Shown here: one piece after another, positions 23,810-34,000 of the stretch
Layout: each line of letters starts with the position of its first letter
Position numbering within the stretch: the first letter of the stretch is position 1
DNA from: a virus
Length of the DNA stretch: 40,307 nt
Virus record (IMG/VR): IMGVR_UViG_3300025141_000248
Location: 1-40,307 of that record
Strand: one strand, 5' to 3'
The notes under the pieces: generated by a model
What the model was told of the DNA's origin: nothing
The model's input: the letters and a program-made list of their open reading frames with translations, nothing else
The model's database searches: none
Program-made: the position numbers and the translations under genes

Positions 23810-24047
23810 GGAAGCTATTGAAATAAGAACATTTCATGCTGGTATACAGGCATCGCCTGATGCTCATGATTTACCATTAGATGCTGCAAGTTATAGTGAA
23901 AACTTGGAACAATTAGGCGAAGATGGTAGACTGCGTGGTATTCCTAAAGATAGTATTTTGATTCAGGACGGAAGCTGGGCTATATCTGATTATACAGGTG
24001 TTTATGGTATTAGTTTTGAAACAGGAACAACGCAGGCTACGAATTAA
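23802..24047 (+). CDS. Detached N-terminal segment of the beta-propeller tail protein
   Basis: An 81-residue product: IEIRTFHAGIQASPDAHDLP, then SYSENLEQLGEDGRLRGIPKDS. This is the usual opening of large propeller-type tail (nozzle/hub) proteins of podovirus-like phages, where it starts the first blade. It ends at a single TAA (24045-24047), and the next base begins the ATG of the large gene in the same frame. It could be a separate small subunit, the product of a nonsense mutation, or the front of a longer protein made by stop readthrough. No ribosome site is evident for the downstream ATG, which favours coupling. Confidence 0.65.
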   Translation: MPKEAIEIRTFHAGIQASPDAHDLPLDAASYSENLEQLGEDGRLRGIPKDSILIQDGSWAISDYTGVYGISFETGTTQATN

Positions 24048-27000
24048 ATGGCTGGCAATCTAAATTCAATAACAATTACTGGTCTTTTTGTTCCTGCCAG
24101 TGGTAGCAATACGCATAAGTACTATGTTGAAATAGTTGAATCTGGTGCAGGTAATGCTGCTACCTACAAATGGAGGAAAGGGGCTGGGGCATGGGCAGAT
24201 GCCGCAGCTTGTTCAGGTACTCCTACGGAATTCGATTCGGGTTTATTTATAGCTTTTAATCAGGCTGATACCTATTTTGGAGGAACATATCCGGATACAT
24301 GGACTGTTTTAGCTGAAGGACAGGTGGCATTACGTATGGATACCTTAGGATGGCTCGAGAATGGTGAAAAAAGAGACTTAATAGGGTATGATAAAAAAGG
24401 AGGAAATTTAAACATTATCAAGGATTTTTATGGGGCTCGAGAAGCAGTATCCCCCGGTACACTAATGGATAGACCTGCGGATGTAACTATTATACCTAAC
24501 AACAAGGAGGTACATATAGGTTGCGGACCGAATAGACCTGCTCAGTGGCTTGGTAGAAAACAATTTCCAACATTTGGTGGAGTCCCAAATGAAAATATAA
24601 TGTTAAGTGAAGCTGGATTAAGAACGTCTATGTCAAACGTTGGCTTCTTTGATACAGCATGTATTGACCAAGACGGTAATATATGGGGCGCAGAATATGA
24701 AGGTACAGAGTTACTCTACATGAAGTATGTAAACCCTGTTTATACTACTGAGGACGGCTACTGGGAAGACCCTGTAAAAGTTGATGGTATGGATTTTGGG
24801 GGAATCCAGAAGGTATCATTTGGTCATCACTATTTACCTCAAGGTTATATATGGATATTAGATTCAGGTAGCGATATGGGGCTTTTATATAAGTATGATA
24901 TAGAAGATGAGACATTTCAGACTATTTCTTCTTCAGGTATAGCATTAGACCCCGGTTTTAAAATAAGCGATATGATATGTATAAATCAAAATAGTAATGA
25001 AGATGGCTTAGATTATAGTGCTATCGCCGGCTGGGATATATGGTTATCAGCGTATAAAAAAATAGATGATGATAATTATACACCATCTGAAGGCAGGGGG
25101 ATTCTTTGGCAGGCTTCGACTACTAATTATGACGGTGTGACATCGCTTTCTTTTACTAATAGAGACCCATTGCAACATACCCCGGATGGAAGTGAAGATT
25201 TTGGTCAATGGTCGAGGGACCGTGACTACTCGAGAGTGACAACAATAGACGAAGGTTACCAGTATAATGAAACCTGTGCAGGTGATGATTGGACTGATTG
25301 GTCAGGCTCAGCTGGTGAAAACTGGTATAGTCAAACGTATCGAAGAGCATTGTCTCACCATCCACATACAGACTGGGTTTTTCACTTAGCAAGATATAGG
25401 TCAGTCGACAGTGATGTCACAACGACATCAGCAGGAAAAAATTCATATCATACTGAATTTGTAGAGGTTACAGACCAAGGACCAGAGGTGGAACAAATAT
25501 CAGCTTGGTGTAATTTACGACGCTTTAATAAGTGGGAGCATGTTTTTGTGAGTACGACGGCTGATGAAGGAAGATTTTTATACGGTACTGCCTTGTTAGC
25601 TGGTGTAAAAAATGATTATATTCCTAATGATGAAGCTTTGAGTGATTCTGCTTCCATTCATTATATTGCTATGGATAAATTAGAATGTACCCTTGATAAG
25701 GATTGGGAAGGTCCGAGTGGCATGGCATTTTCTCCAAAAACTAAAAGATTATATATGACTTCTTCTTGGGGAGAACCATTCTATAATGGTAAGAAATGGA
25801 TACTAATTCCCATTGAGACTGACCATGATGATAGTTCATTTGAAGAATGTGGTGATTGGGAAGTATGTGATGCAATTCCATATGAAGAATCAAGCAACAT
25901 AAGCTCACATGATGGGTATAACTGGCGAATATGGGCTGAGTCTATTGTTTATGATGTAGATAGGACAGACCTTTTAGATGATGTTGCTAATAGTACAGGT
26001 AATCAGCCAAATTACGGTCTATTAATAGGAGCTATACAAGGACAGAAAGTTATAAATCTAATAGGGTGTGATGGAAGTGGTGACGATTTGGGACGACCAG
26101 TTTCAACACATAGAATATACGATGCAACAAATATTTCTCTAAGTTTGACTAAGACTGAAGATGATGGAGACAGTACACGTGTATGGAGTAATAAAAGATT
26201 ATTTTATAAAATATCTTTTACCTATGATGGTTATCAGGAATCACCTCTATCAGAAGAAGTATGGGAATTGGCGAATAGCAATGATGAGTTGGAAGAAGTG
26301 GCAGTTAAGATAACAATACAAAGACCTTCCGAAGTTAATAGCAGAGTTAGTCATATAAATTTATACAGAGCAAATGGTCCAGAAAGTGACAATGACGCAA
26401 GTAAACCGCTTGGTCTTTATAGATTAATAGAGAGTAAACCGTCAACAGCGTGGGCAAATAAGTACAATTCATATGCATATGTTATTGATACATCCGATGC
26501 TCTAACAGGTTCGTATGAAAGTAGAAGCGGTATTTCGGAAACGAATACTAATACTACTATAAGATGGGGGATAGGGACTGTAGCTGCAGGCTGCTTGATA
26601 GTAGGTGACTGTGGTACTGATGAGTTTAGTGACGCATCTACTTATCTATTTAAAAGTAGACCCGGAGATTTTGATAAGTTTAATTGGTCTATGGATTATC
26701 TAAGATTACCATTTAAACCCTTGGCAATAGCAAATTTTCAAGGAAGAGTTTATTGTTGGTCAAAAGATACTATGGTGAGAATTAATCCAGACCAATTTTA
26801 TATAGAAGATACCTTTGATGGTTTTGGATGTCTGAATAAGAAAGCTGTAATAGTCACAGAATATGGTATGTTTTTTGCTGATAAGAATAATATTTATATG
26901 CACAATGGTCAGTCTCCGGAACCTATAGGTACACCTATAATTCAATTTACTGATGAAGATTCTCCCTCTGGTAGGGGTTATATTGAAATTGCAGCAGAGA

Positions 27001-27551
27001 ATGCTGATAAAGTAGTGATGAGTTTTGATGCAAAAAGGGGAGCTATGGTATGTTTTATGAATAATGATAGTTCAGCTGATGATGCATCTCTTGCTTATGT
27101 TTATAATGTCACTAAAGGAAGATGGGATATATGGTCACATACTGCATTGCATGATGCCGTAACTGGAAATGATGGATATATATATCAGTCTGATGGTGTG
27201 CTCGATTCAAGATTATTTAAATATATGAGCTACGAAAGTAATAGAAGAAACTGGAAATGGCATTCTAAAAGATTAGATGCTGACCAACCGTCGCAAGATA
27301 AAATCTTTAAGAAGCTCCGAATAGTATCTGATAGTACTAATGCTGAAATAGATACAAATTTAGATGCGTATTATAGAATAGCTGGCAATAAGTCACAACT
27401 GGAATTAGACTCTGCTGCTAATGATTATGAAAAAATATCAAGCGCTGATAAGAAAGCTAAGGATGTTAAGCTTATGCTTGAGAGTAAGAATAATTTCGAT
27501 ATGATAGTGAATAGTGTCGGGGCAATCTTTAGAAGGAGACATGTAAAATAA
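24048..27551 (+). CDS. Beta-propeller tail (nozzle/hub-like) protein
   Basis: An 1167-residue beta-rich protein. Residues about 8-95 look like a small inserted beta domain (HKYYVEIVESG, TYKWRKGAGAW, YPDTWTVLAEG). Then VALRMDTLGWLENGEKRDL and FYGAREAVSP, ADVTIIPNNKEVHIG and many repeated blade-like strands follow. A fibronectin-like piece (YKISFTYDGYQESPLSEE, HINLYRANGP) lies near residues 725-790. The end (NIYMHNGQSPEPIG, KGRWDIWSH, FKYMSYESNRRNWKW) is typical of T7 gp12-like nozzle propellers. It probably forms the hexameric tail tube and DNA exit. The first blade seems to be encoded by the preceding short gene in the same frame, one stop codon away. Confidence 0.75.
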   Translation: MAGNLNSITITGLFVPASGSNTHKYYVEIVESGAGNAATYKWRKGAGAWADAAACSGTPTEFDSGLFIAFNQADTYFGGTYPDTWTVLAEGQVALRMDTLGWLENGEKRDLIGYDKKGGNLNIIKDFYGAREAVSPGTLMDRPADVTIIPNNKEVHIGCGPNRPAQWLGRKQFPTFGGVPNENIMLSEAGLRTSMSNVGFFDTACIDQDGNIWGAEYEGTELLYMKYVNPVYTTEDGYWEDPVKVDGMDFGGIQKVSFGHHYLPQGYIWILDSGSDMGLLYKYDIEDETFQTISSSGIALDPGFKISDMICINQNSNEDGLDYSAIAGWDIWLSAYKKIDDDNYTPSEGRGILWQASTTNYDGVTSLSFTNRDPLQHTPDGSEDFGQWSRDRDYSRVTTIDEGYQYNETCAGDDWTDWSGSAGENWYSQTYRRALSHHPHTDWVFHLARYRSVDSDVTTTSAGKNSYHTEFVEVTDQGPEVEQISAWCNLRRFNKWEHVFVSTTADEGRFLYGTALLAGVKNDYIPNDEALSDSASIHYIAMDKLECTLDKDWEGPSGMAFSPKTKRLYMTSSWGEPFYNGKKWILIPIETDHDDSSFEECGDWEVCDAIPYEESSNISSHDGYNWRIWAESIVYDVDRTDLLDDVANSTGNQPNYGLLIGAIQGQKVINLIGCDGSGDDLGRPVSTHRIYDATNISLSLTKTEDDGDSTRVWSNKRLFYKISFTYDGYQESPLSEEVWELANSNDELEEVAVKITIQRPSEVNSRVSHINLYRANGPESDNDASKPLGLYRLIESKPSTAWANKYNSYAYVIDTSDALTGSYESRSGISETNTNTTIRWGIGTVAAGCLIVGDCGTDEFSDASTYLFKSRPGDFDKFNWSMDYLRLPFKPLAIANFQGRVYCWSKDTMVRINPDQFYIEDTFDGFGCLNKKAVIVTEYGMFFADKNNIYMHNGQSPEPIGTPIIQFTDEDSPSGRGYIEIAAENADKVVMSFDAKRGAMVCFMNNDSSADDASLAYVYNVTKGRWDIWSHTALHDAVTGNDGYIYQSDGVLDSRLFKYMSYESNRRNWKWHSKRLDADQPSQDKIFKKLRIVSDSTNAEIDTNLDAYYRIAGNKSQLELDSAANDYEKISSADKKAKDVKLMLESKNNFDMIVNSVGAIFRRRHVK

Positions 27552-27832
27552 TGGCATTAAGTAAAGCACGCCCACCTAAGTTGCAAGGAAGCGCAGTACA
27601 AAGAGAGATAGTTCAAGATATCTATAAAGAATTGAATAATATTATAGATGCTGTAAATTCTGAAGATGTTGTAGAAGCGAAAGATGAATCCATGGGTAAA
27701 CCCGGTAACATTCGTGTAATTAAAAGTCCAAAAGATGGCGCAGCACATATAGAAATAAAATTAGAGGATGGATGGTATCGTTCAGATGGTTCATCCGCAT
27801 CAGGATTTTCGTATAAGGAGGAAATGCTATGA
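27551..27832 (+). CDS. Hypothetical small tail-associated protein (93 aa)
   Basis: A 93-residue protein with an N-terminal helix (VQREIVQDIYKELNNIIDAV) and a C-terminal beta part (KPGNIRVIKSPKDGAAHIEI, GWYRSDGSSASG). Such small helix-plus-strand proteins often follow tail-hub genes in environmental phages, but I recognise no named family. Coupled by TAATG to the nozzle-like gene and by ATGA to the next; its last codons contain the strong ribosome site (AAGGAGGAAATG) for that gene. Confidence 0.6.
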   Translation: MALSKARPPKLQGSAVQREIVQDIYKELNNIIDAVNSEDVVEAKDESMGKPGNIRVIKSPKDGAAHIEIKLEDGWYRSDGSSASGFSYKEEML

Positions 27833-28602
27833 GTTGGTTGAGTAAAACGATAGGTTGGGATGACCAAAAGAAGACAGCCCAATCTCAAGTCGACCTTGAT
27901 AAATTAGGAGGAATGCTGGATTACGATGTTAATCAGGCTTCTAATATATATGGCGGTCAAGATATAGGTAACATGGGTATGCAAATGATGACAGACCCCG
28001 GTCAAACTGCGCAGGGTAAACGAATGTTGGAACAAACACAGACGTCTGCTTTTGACCAAGCTGGGTATGCTGGTCAACAAATGCAACAAGCTGGAGCCAG
28101 AGGCGGTGGACCCGGAGCTGCTGGTGCGCAACAAGCTATGGGAATGATGGCACAGGCAGGAGAAGGTGCTTTGAATGCTTATAACCAAGGATTAGAGGGG
28201 ATAAGTAACCAAGGAATGGGACTAATGGGCATGGCTCAAACTACTCGTTTAGCTAATCAAGCTGCTGAAAACCGTATGAGAGAAGGAAAAGCAACTGGTG
28301 TAGCGAGTCAATATTCACAGAACATAGCTAATAAAGGCGCTGTAGCTTCCTCACAAATGGCTATGACATCTGGCTTAATAGGTCAAGCGGCTGGGGCTGC
28401 TTTTGGTAAAATGTCAGATGAAAGACTGAAAGATGGAATACAATTCTTAGAAGAAAGAGATGGACATAAGTGGTATACCTTTGGGTACAAAGGACATCCC
28501 ATGATTTACCAAGGTGTTATGGCTCAGGAGGTACAAGAGTATCTACCAGAGGCTGTGATAGAACATGACGGTTACTTGATGGTAGATTACAGGAGGTTAT
28601 AA
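27829..28602 (+). CDS. Internal/ejection protein with C-terminal S74-like domain
   Basis: A 257-residue protein. The first 190 residues are Gln/Met/Gly/Ala-rich and amphipathic (GQQMQQAGARGGGPG, QQAMGMMAQAG), like small podovirus ejection proteins that are packaged and injected. Residues about 196-257 start MSDERLKDGIQFLEE and continue WYTFGYKG, YQGVMAQEVQEYLPEAVIEH and DGYLMVDYRRL, the pattern of the peptidase S74/intramolecular chaperone family. Here it forms the very end of the protein, with no further chaperone extension. It may act in assembly or self-processing; activity is unproven. Good AAGGAGG site. Confidence 0.7.
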   Translation: MSWLSKTIGWDDQKKTAQSQVDLDKLGGMLDYDVNQASNIYGGQDIGNMGMQMMTDPGQTAQGKRMLEQTQTSAFDQAGYAGQQMQQAGARGGGPGAAGAQQAMGMMAQAGEGALNAYNQGLEGISNQGMGLMGMAQTTRLANQAAENRMREGKATGVASQYSQNIANKGAVASSQMAMTSGLIGQAAGAAFGKMSDERLKDGIQFLEERDGHKWYTFGYKGHPMIYQGVMAQEVQEYLPEAVIEHDGYLMVDYRRL

Positions 28603-29606
28603 TGTCGTGGTTCAAGCATAATGCGGGAGTACCCGATAAATACAAACAGTATGTTACTAATCAACAACAACTAAGAGCGTTTAACAAAGCGATAAGAACT
28701 GGTGACATGTCAGAATGGGAAGCGTCAGTTGGCTACCAACCACCACCTACACCAGAACCAGCGGGAGCGAATGCTGACCCAGAAGCGGTGCCTCCGGGTG
28801 GAGCCGTAGGAGGAAGTGAACCTACGAATTTACTGGAAGCGGCGGGGACCAACTCTAATCAGAGTTTAGATAATACTTCGACTGCGGAAGAGACCGATGT
28901 TGTAAGTGAAATTACCGGTGGTGAAGGCGGTGTAGTTAAGGATATTAAGACAGTTAACAAAGCGGCAACAAATGAAAAAAATACTCCCTTTGATGTGAAG
29001 GAGAACCCCACTCCAGAGAGTTTACCAGCAGGACCAGAACCAGAGGGGGGAAACGAAGTATTAAAGACGGTAGAAGTGTTGAAGGAAAAAGGTCAAGCTA
29101 CTGGTCCCAGAGTTTCTCAGCTACAGGAGTATGCCGAAACTATGACAGGGATAAAAGGACGTACTCCGGGTGTAATAAATGCTGCTGGGTCAGCTACTAT
29201 AGCAGCACTATCTGGCTTAGGAAAGAATATAGATGAGGTACAATCAGGGTTCTCTAAATTTCGAGAGAATATAAAAGGAAGAGTTGCTTCTGGTGTATCC
29301 GCATTAAAAGGCGAAGTTGGTTGGGGAAGTCACTCATCAGAATATGACCAGTTTAAAAGTGACCTTAAAGCAAGTGGATTAGATGAAGATACAGTCAGAC
29401 GAGGAAGAGCTCATTCAGAAGGACAAGATGCTGAAGATGCTGGTGGGGTAGAAGTAGGACAAGAAGATAAGAAAAAATTAGAGAGCGATGAAGCTCATCA
29501 AAAATATAAATCAGATATGATAGCGGCAGGCGGAGCTATAGGTGCAAATGCATTTAAGGGCGGCGGCGGCAAAGCGGTATCATTTAACAGAATGGGGCAA
29601 TACTAA
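28602..29606 (+). CDS. Putative internal virion (ejection) protein
   Basis: A 334-residue hydrophilic protein. The N-terminus has a short helical part (YVTNQQQLRAFNKAIRTGD) and a long disordered Pro/Gly/Glu-rich segment (about residues 48-160). The middle is an Ala/Gly-rich helix (VINAAGSATIAALSGLGK), and the end is acidic, then GGGGKAVSFNRMGQY. The last six residues match a motif in the peptidoglycan-binding protein at 22853. It lies between two ejection-type genes with TAATG at both ends and has a very strong ribosome site (AGGAGGTT). The role is inferred from neighbourhood. Confidence 0.6.
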   Translation: MSWFKHNAGVPDKYKQYVTNQQQLRAFNKAIRTGDMSEWEASVGYQPPPTPEPAGANADPEAVPPGGAVGGSEPTNLLEAAGTNSNQSLDNTSTAEETDVVSEITGGEGGVVKDIKTVNKAATNEKNTPFDVKENPTPESLPAGPEPEGGNEVLKTVEVLKEKGQATGPRVSQLQEYAETMTGIKGRTPGVINAAGSATIAALSGLGKNIDEVQSGFSKFRENIKGRVASGVSALKGEVGWGSHSSEYDQFKSDLKASGLDEDTVRRGRAHSEGQDAEDAGGVEVGQEDKKKLESDEAHQKYKSDMIAAGGAIGANAFKGGGGKAVSFNRMGQY

Positions 29607-31081
29607 TGGCGTTTCAACCAGCACGACCACAAGTTTCAGACTTTGGCGGTTCATTTCAAAAAGGCATGGCGTCTGCAATAAGCGCAGTGCAAGGCAATAA
29701 AGACCGTGCACAAAAAGAAAGACAGGCAAATAGAGCACATGCGATTGCATTAGAAGGTCTAAAAATGCAACAGACGCGTTTCGCATGGGATGAAAAGGAA
29801 AATCAAAGAGCAGAGGAAGCGAGAAATGCTAAAAAATATATTAATAAGTTAGAAGTTGAGATGGGACCGGGTTCATCAGACCAGTCTGCTTTCGTCTTTG
29901 ATAAAAATACTGGAGAGATGGGTTTTAATAGTGGTCTTTTTGGCAGCATGAATTTTCTCCCCAGAAATAAGAAAGAGATGCAGAATGCGTTTATTAATGA
30001 TAGTGACTCTAATATCAATCATGTAGATAAATTTAATACATGGTTTGACACTCAATCCAAAATTGAAAGAGATAGAACAGCTGCTAAGATAATAAATGGC
30101 ATTGATAGTAACTTTTCTGAGGGGGAAAAGAAAAAGTACTCAAGATTACTGCTTGGAAACCCAGAATTTAAATCATATATGAATTCTATTAATGGTACGG
30201 AACAGTTCAATTCAATAGCCGAAAAGATAGATTTTCAAGCAGACAAAAAATGGACATGGAAACGAAATGTCTATGACCAATGGGACGTTTTTGACGAGTC
30301 TACATTTCTTGGAGCACATGCGCCAATTATAGGAGGTGCTTTAGCAGCAGGTACAGGGTATGGTACATATAAATATATTTCTGGGGCACCTGCGAGAGCA
30401 GAGAAGAAGGCAGCGAAGACGGCAGCGACGATAGCTGAAGAAGCTGCAGCTACTTCAGCAAGTCCTTCTGGGAAATATAGTTCTATAGAGGATGCTGAAT
30501 CAGCACTGGAAAAAGCGCAGAAAAAAGTAAACGCCATTAAGGGTAATAAAAAAGCTGATGGGAAACCGTATAAAAATATACATGCTCGAGATAGAGCATT
30601 GAAAGCAGCAAGGTTAATGCGAGATGAGACCAAAGGCATTGTAGATAACTGGTCTGATGACGCAGCTAAAGCAACCAAAAAGACGTCTACCAAAAAGACA
30701 TCTAATTGGAAGAATATAACAAGCGGGAAAGCCGGAAGAGGTTATCTCCCCTTTAGGGTAGGTTATGAAATAGGGGAAAAACTTACGCCCGGTGATAACG
30801 TGATGGCGGATACTGTTGGCGGTGCTGTCGGTGGTCTTTCTATGTCTAAGGTTATGAAGAAGATAACGTCAAAAGAAGGAATGACTGCAATAAAGACAGT
30901 TCTTAAAAAGTCTGGCGCTGGGAGAAAGATACTTACAAAAATGGGAATTAGCGCGGTTGGCATGGCGGTTCCAGAACTTGCCTCAACAGTTCTTGGTGTA
31001 GCAGGAACAGCTTGGGCTGCATATGATATTATTAAACTTGCCGCAGCTATGCCTGAATTATACAGTATGTTAACAGATTGA
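29606..31081 (+). CDS. Putative internal virion (ejection) protein with membrane-active segments
   Basis: A 491-residue protein. The N-terminal coiled region (SFQKGMASAISAVQGNKDRA, then ERQANRAHAIALEGLKMQQ) has the look of internal core proteins. Two stretches could insert in membranes: about 237-258 (IIGGALAAGTGYGTYKYI) and the C-terminal region about 448-485 (MAVPELASTVLGVAGTAWAA). Between them lies a Lys/Ala-rich helical region. Together with its position before the giant protein, this fits an ejected protein that helps form the DNA-entry channel across the cell envelope. No enzymatic motif seen. Stops seven bases before the giant gene. Confidence 0.6.
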   Translation: MAFQPARPQVSDFGGSFQKGMASAISAVQGNKDRAQKERQANRAHAIALEGLKMQQTRFAWDEKENQRAEEARNAKKYINKLEVEMGPGSSDQSAFVFDKNTGEMGFNSGLFGSMNFLPRNKKEMQNAFINDSDSNINHVDKFNTWFDTQSKIERDRTAAKIINGIDSNFSEGEKKKYSRLLLGNPEFKSYMNSINGTEQFNSIAEKIDFQADKKWTWKRNVYDQWDVFDESTFLGAHAPIIGGALAAGTGYGTYKYISGAPARAEKKAAKTAATIAEEAAATSASPSGKYSSIEDAESALEKAQKKVNAIKGNKKADGKPYKNIHARDRALKAARLMRDETKGIVDNWSDDAAKATKKTSTKKTSNWKNITSGKAGRGYLPFRVGYEIGEKLTPGDNVMADTVGGAVGGLSMSKVMKKITSKEGMTAIKTVLKKSGAGRKILTKMGISAVGMAVPELASTVLGVAGTAWAAYDIIKLAAAMPELYSMLTD

Positions 31082-31088
31082 GTAGCGG

Positions 31089-34000
31089 ATGTACGTTTAT
31101 GACTTTGAACCTACGGTCAAAGAGGAATTTGTACAAAAAGCTATAAAGCAATACCAAGACTCTCCTCAGGAATTTGACGAAAAGACTCTCGATTTAATAG
31201 AGAGACATGCAACACATTATAACATCCCCTTTGCTCGTGCTGATTTATCAGCAAGTGTAGCGAGCTTAGCTTCACAGGTAGGGTCAGGGTTCTTCTCTGG
31301 CTTCACTACTTTTAATATAGGGGACCAACCGAAGAACGAATGGGAGGCAATAGCCAGAAACATTGGGCACCTCGCTGGCTTCGTTGGCTATGTCCCGAGC
31401 CTCCCATTCAAACTTTTACGAGCACAGAAATTAGTGGGTGCTGCTCAAGCTCTCCGTGGTAAGAGTATCCCTATGTTGGCGGCTAATAAAGTTACTAAGG
31501 CAACAAAGGGTGTATTAAAAACCGCTGGAGTAGCAAGAGCAGGTGCTACTGCTGATGCTGTAGGGTTCTTACAAAACAAAAGACTTCATGATATAATAGA
31601 AGGTGGATTCCACCTTGGTGTTGCAAGTGCGGTAGGTGCATGGCAGGGTGGTGTAGACGAGATGATGAGCAGCTTTATTCATGGAGCAGAGACTGGTGCT
31701 GTCTTTAGAGGCATCGGGAATCTTATCAATAAAGATATGGTAGGATTTGGCAAGAAGTTAGAACCTCATCAGCTTGGTCCCAGTGGAAGACCAAAGTGGA
31801 AGAAATTATCCTCTGGACAACAAGGCGATACAGCTATAAAGATGATGGCTTCTTCTTTATATACGGGCTTGCCTTCTACTGTACGTGGTGAGACAACACC
31901 TGAACAAATATATAATTACCTCATTGGTGCTTATTTCGGCTTTGGTGAAATGCCTCAAGAGACACGTATGCAGGGTAAGTATCTTCAGAAGATGCGTAAA
32001 GCGGCTGCAAAAGACCCAGAGATAGCTATATCAAAAGACCCAGAACTATTACCCGAGTGGGATACACTTACTAAAAGAGAACAGGATTTAGTTAGAAGAG
32101 CTACTCTGACATCTTTCGGTACGCCATCAGAAAGAGATGCTCTTGTCTTCGCAATAGCAGAAGAACAGGGTATATCAGTAGTAGATGCTCAGAAAGAAAT
32201 GGCTGCTTTCGAAAAGAAGACTGCTGGTGAGTATAATGAATACGGAGAAGCAGTAAAAAAAGACTCTCGACTAAAAGATGGAACCATATCTGCTGATAAT
32301 ACTAATGCTGATATAGGTGAGACTATAGAAAGAACACCTATAATATTGAAAGCTGAAAACTTTGTTGAAAGAACTTATGAAGACACCCTCAAAACAATAA
32401 AGAATCCTCTTGAAAGAGAACAGAAAAAAATAGAGATTGCTTCAGCAGTACAGAAGCATTGGGGTAGTTTACTTACTAAGGAAAAACAAAATCCTTCTGA
32501 AAAGATGGTGAACTGGCTTGAGAAGGAATACAAAGTAGGTTTAGATACAGAGGCTAAGGACTTTTGGAGACAGTGGGGTGAGCAGAGGATGAAGGGGAAA
32601 CCAGTTATGTTAGCTGGTATCTACCAAATATACAACCATAAACTAAAAAGATATGAAACAAAGACAAGATTATTAGACCCTAATGTATCAGATAAGAAAT
32701 TAGTAGAGCCTGAGAAACCAATAGACACAGCATGGGGTGAGTCTTCCGAAAGAGTGACAGGAGAAAGAAGTAATGAAGCAGCTTATTTTATATTTGACCA
32801 CTTTGTCAAAGGTGAAAAAGAATATACAGGGTTAGAAGATTGGAGAAGAGCGCAGATAGAGAGAGCTAAGAATGTTGCTAAGAGGAAATACCCAGAAGAT
32901 TGGAGAAATTACTATAAAGATTATGCAGATAGCTATATGCGAGAAACAGAACAACGTATGTGGAAACAGGCTAATGAAAATGGGTACTATTATTTTGGAG
33001 GTAGGGGTGATGCAGAAAGACGTTACTTTGTAAAGTTCCATCCTAATACACCTACTAAAGAGAAGACTATTGATACAGCGCTTGATACAATAATAGATAT
33101 GATAGTAAAGGAACGGGGACAGAAGGAGGGGCGTGAGGTTATAGAAGAAGAATTCCATAAGGATGGTAGAAGCTTTATAGATAGGTTTATAACTGTTGAT
33201 AAAAATTCGGAAGTAAAGATTACTGAAAAGGAATTGCGAACAGATTATAAAAAAGCATTCATATCTAATGTATTATGGGAAGCTGAATTAAACTTCGGCG
33301 GTGTTAAGAATTTAAAAGACGGCATAACAAAATTGAGTGATACACTTGGTGATGGCTTTATAAATACAGCGAAAAATTTTAACAAACGTGCTCAGATATG
33401 GTTCAACACAGGGTATCGCAGTAACCCTGAAAGCATTGTTGCTCCTGATATTGTCGATGGTAACTATAGGTATATATTGTACGAGGATGCAGAAGGAAAA
33501 AACTTAACAAATAAATCGAAAGCAACAGAGTATGCAGAGATTTCAGATGGTGGCATCCTTGTTAGGGATGACGTTCTTGAGATGATAAATAGAGACCAAG
33601 GATTGCCCCATCTAAATAGAGACGGTAGAAAAATAGCTGGGTTTAATAAGTCGTTCATCGTAAGCAAGCACCCAGAGTTAGGAGCTTTGCTTGGTAAGTA
33701 TGCATTCCATGCTGCTGGAGCAGAATTATCTAAAGAGATGAGACTAAGAGGCGATGGTATACATATGATGATACCGAAGTCTGCTGCTAAGCAATGGGGG
33801 AACAGACGGTTTAATTCTTACAACTGGAACAAGGGGAAGTTAGAGTTTGGGAGTGACAAAAATATATACCAGTTGCCTATACAAGATGTATATAATATAC
33901 ATAGTACAAAACAAAATGAGCATAGTATACATGAGCAGCGAATACCAAAACAGTTGTTGTCAAATCTTACACCATTTGCATATAAGGATATAAATCCTAA

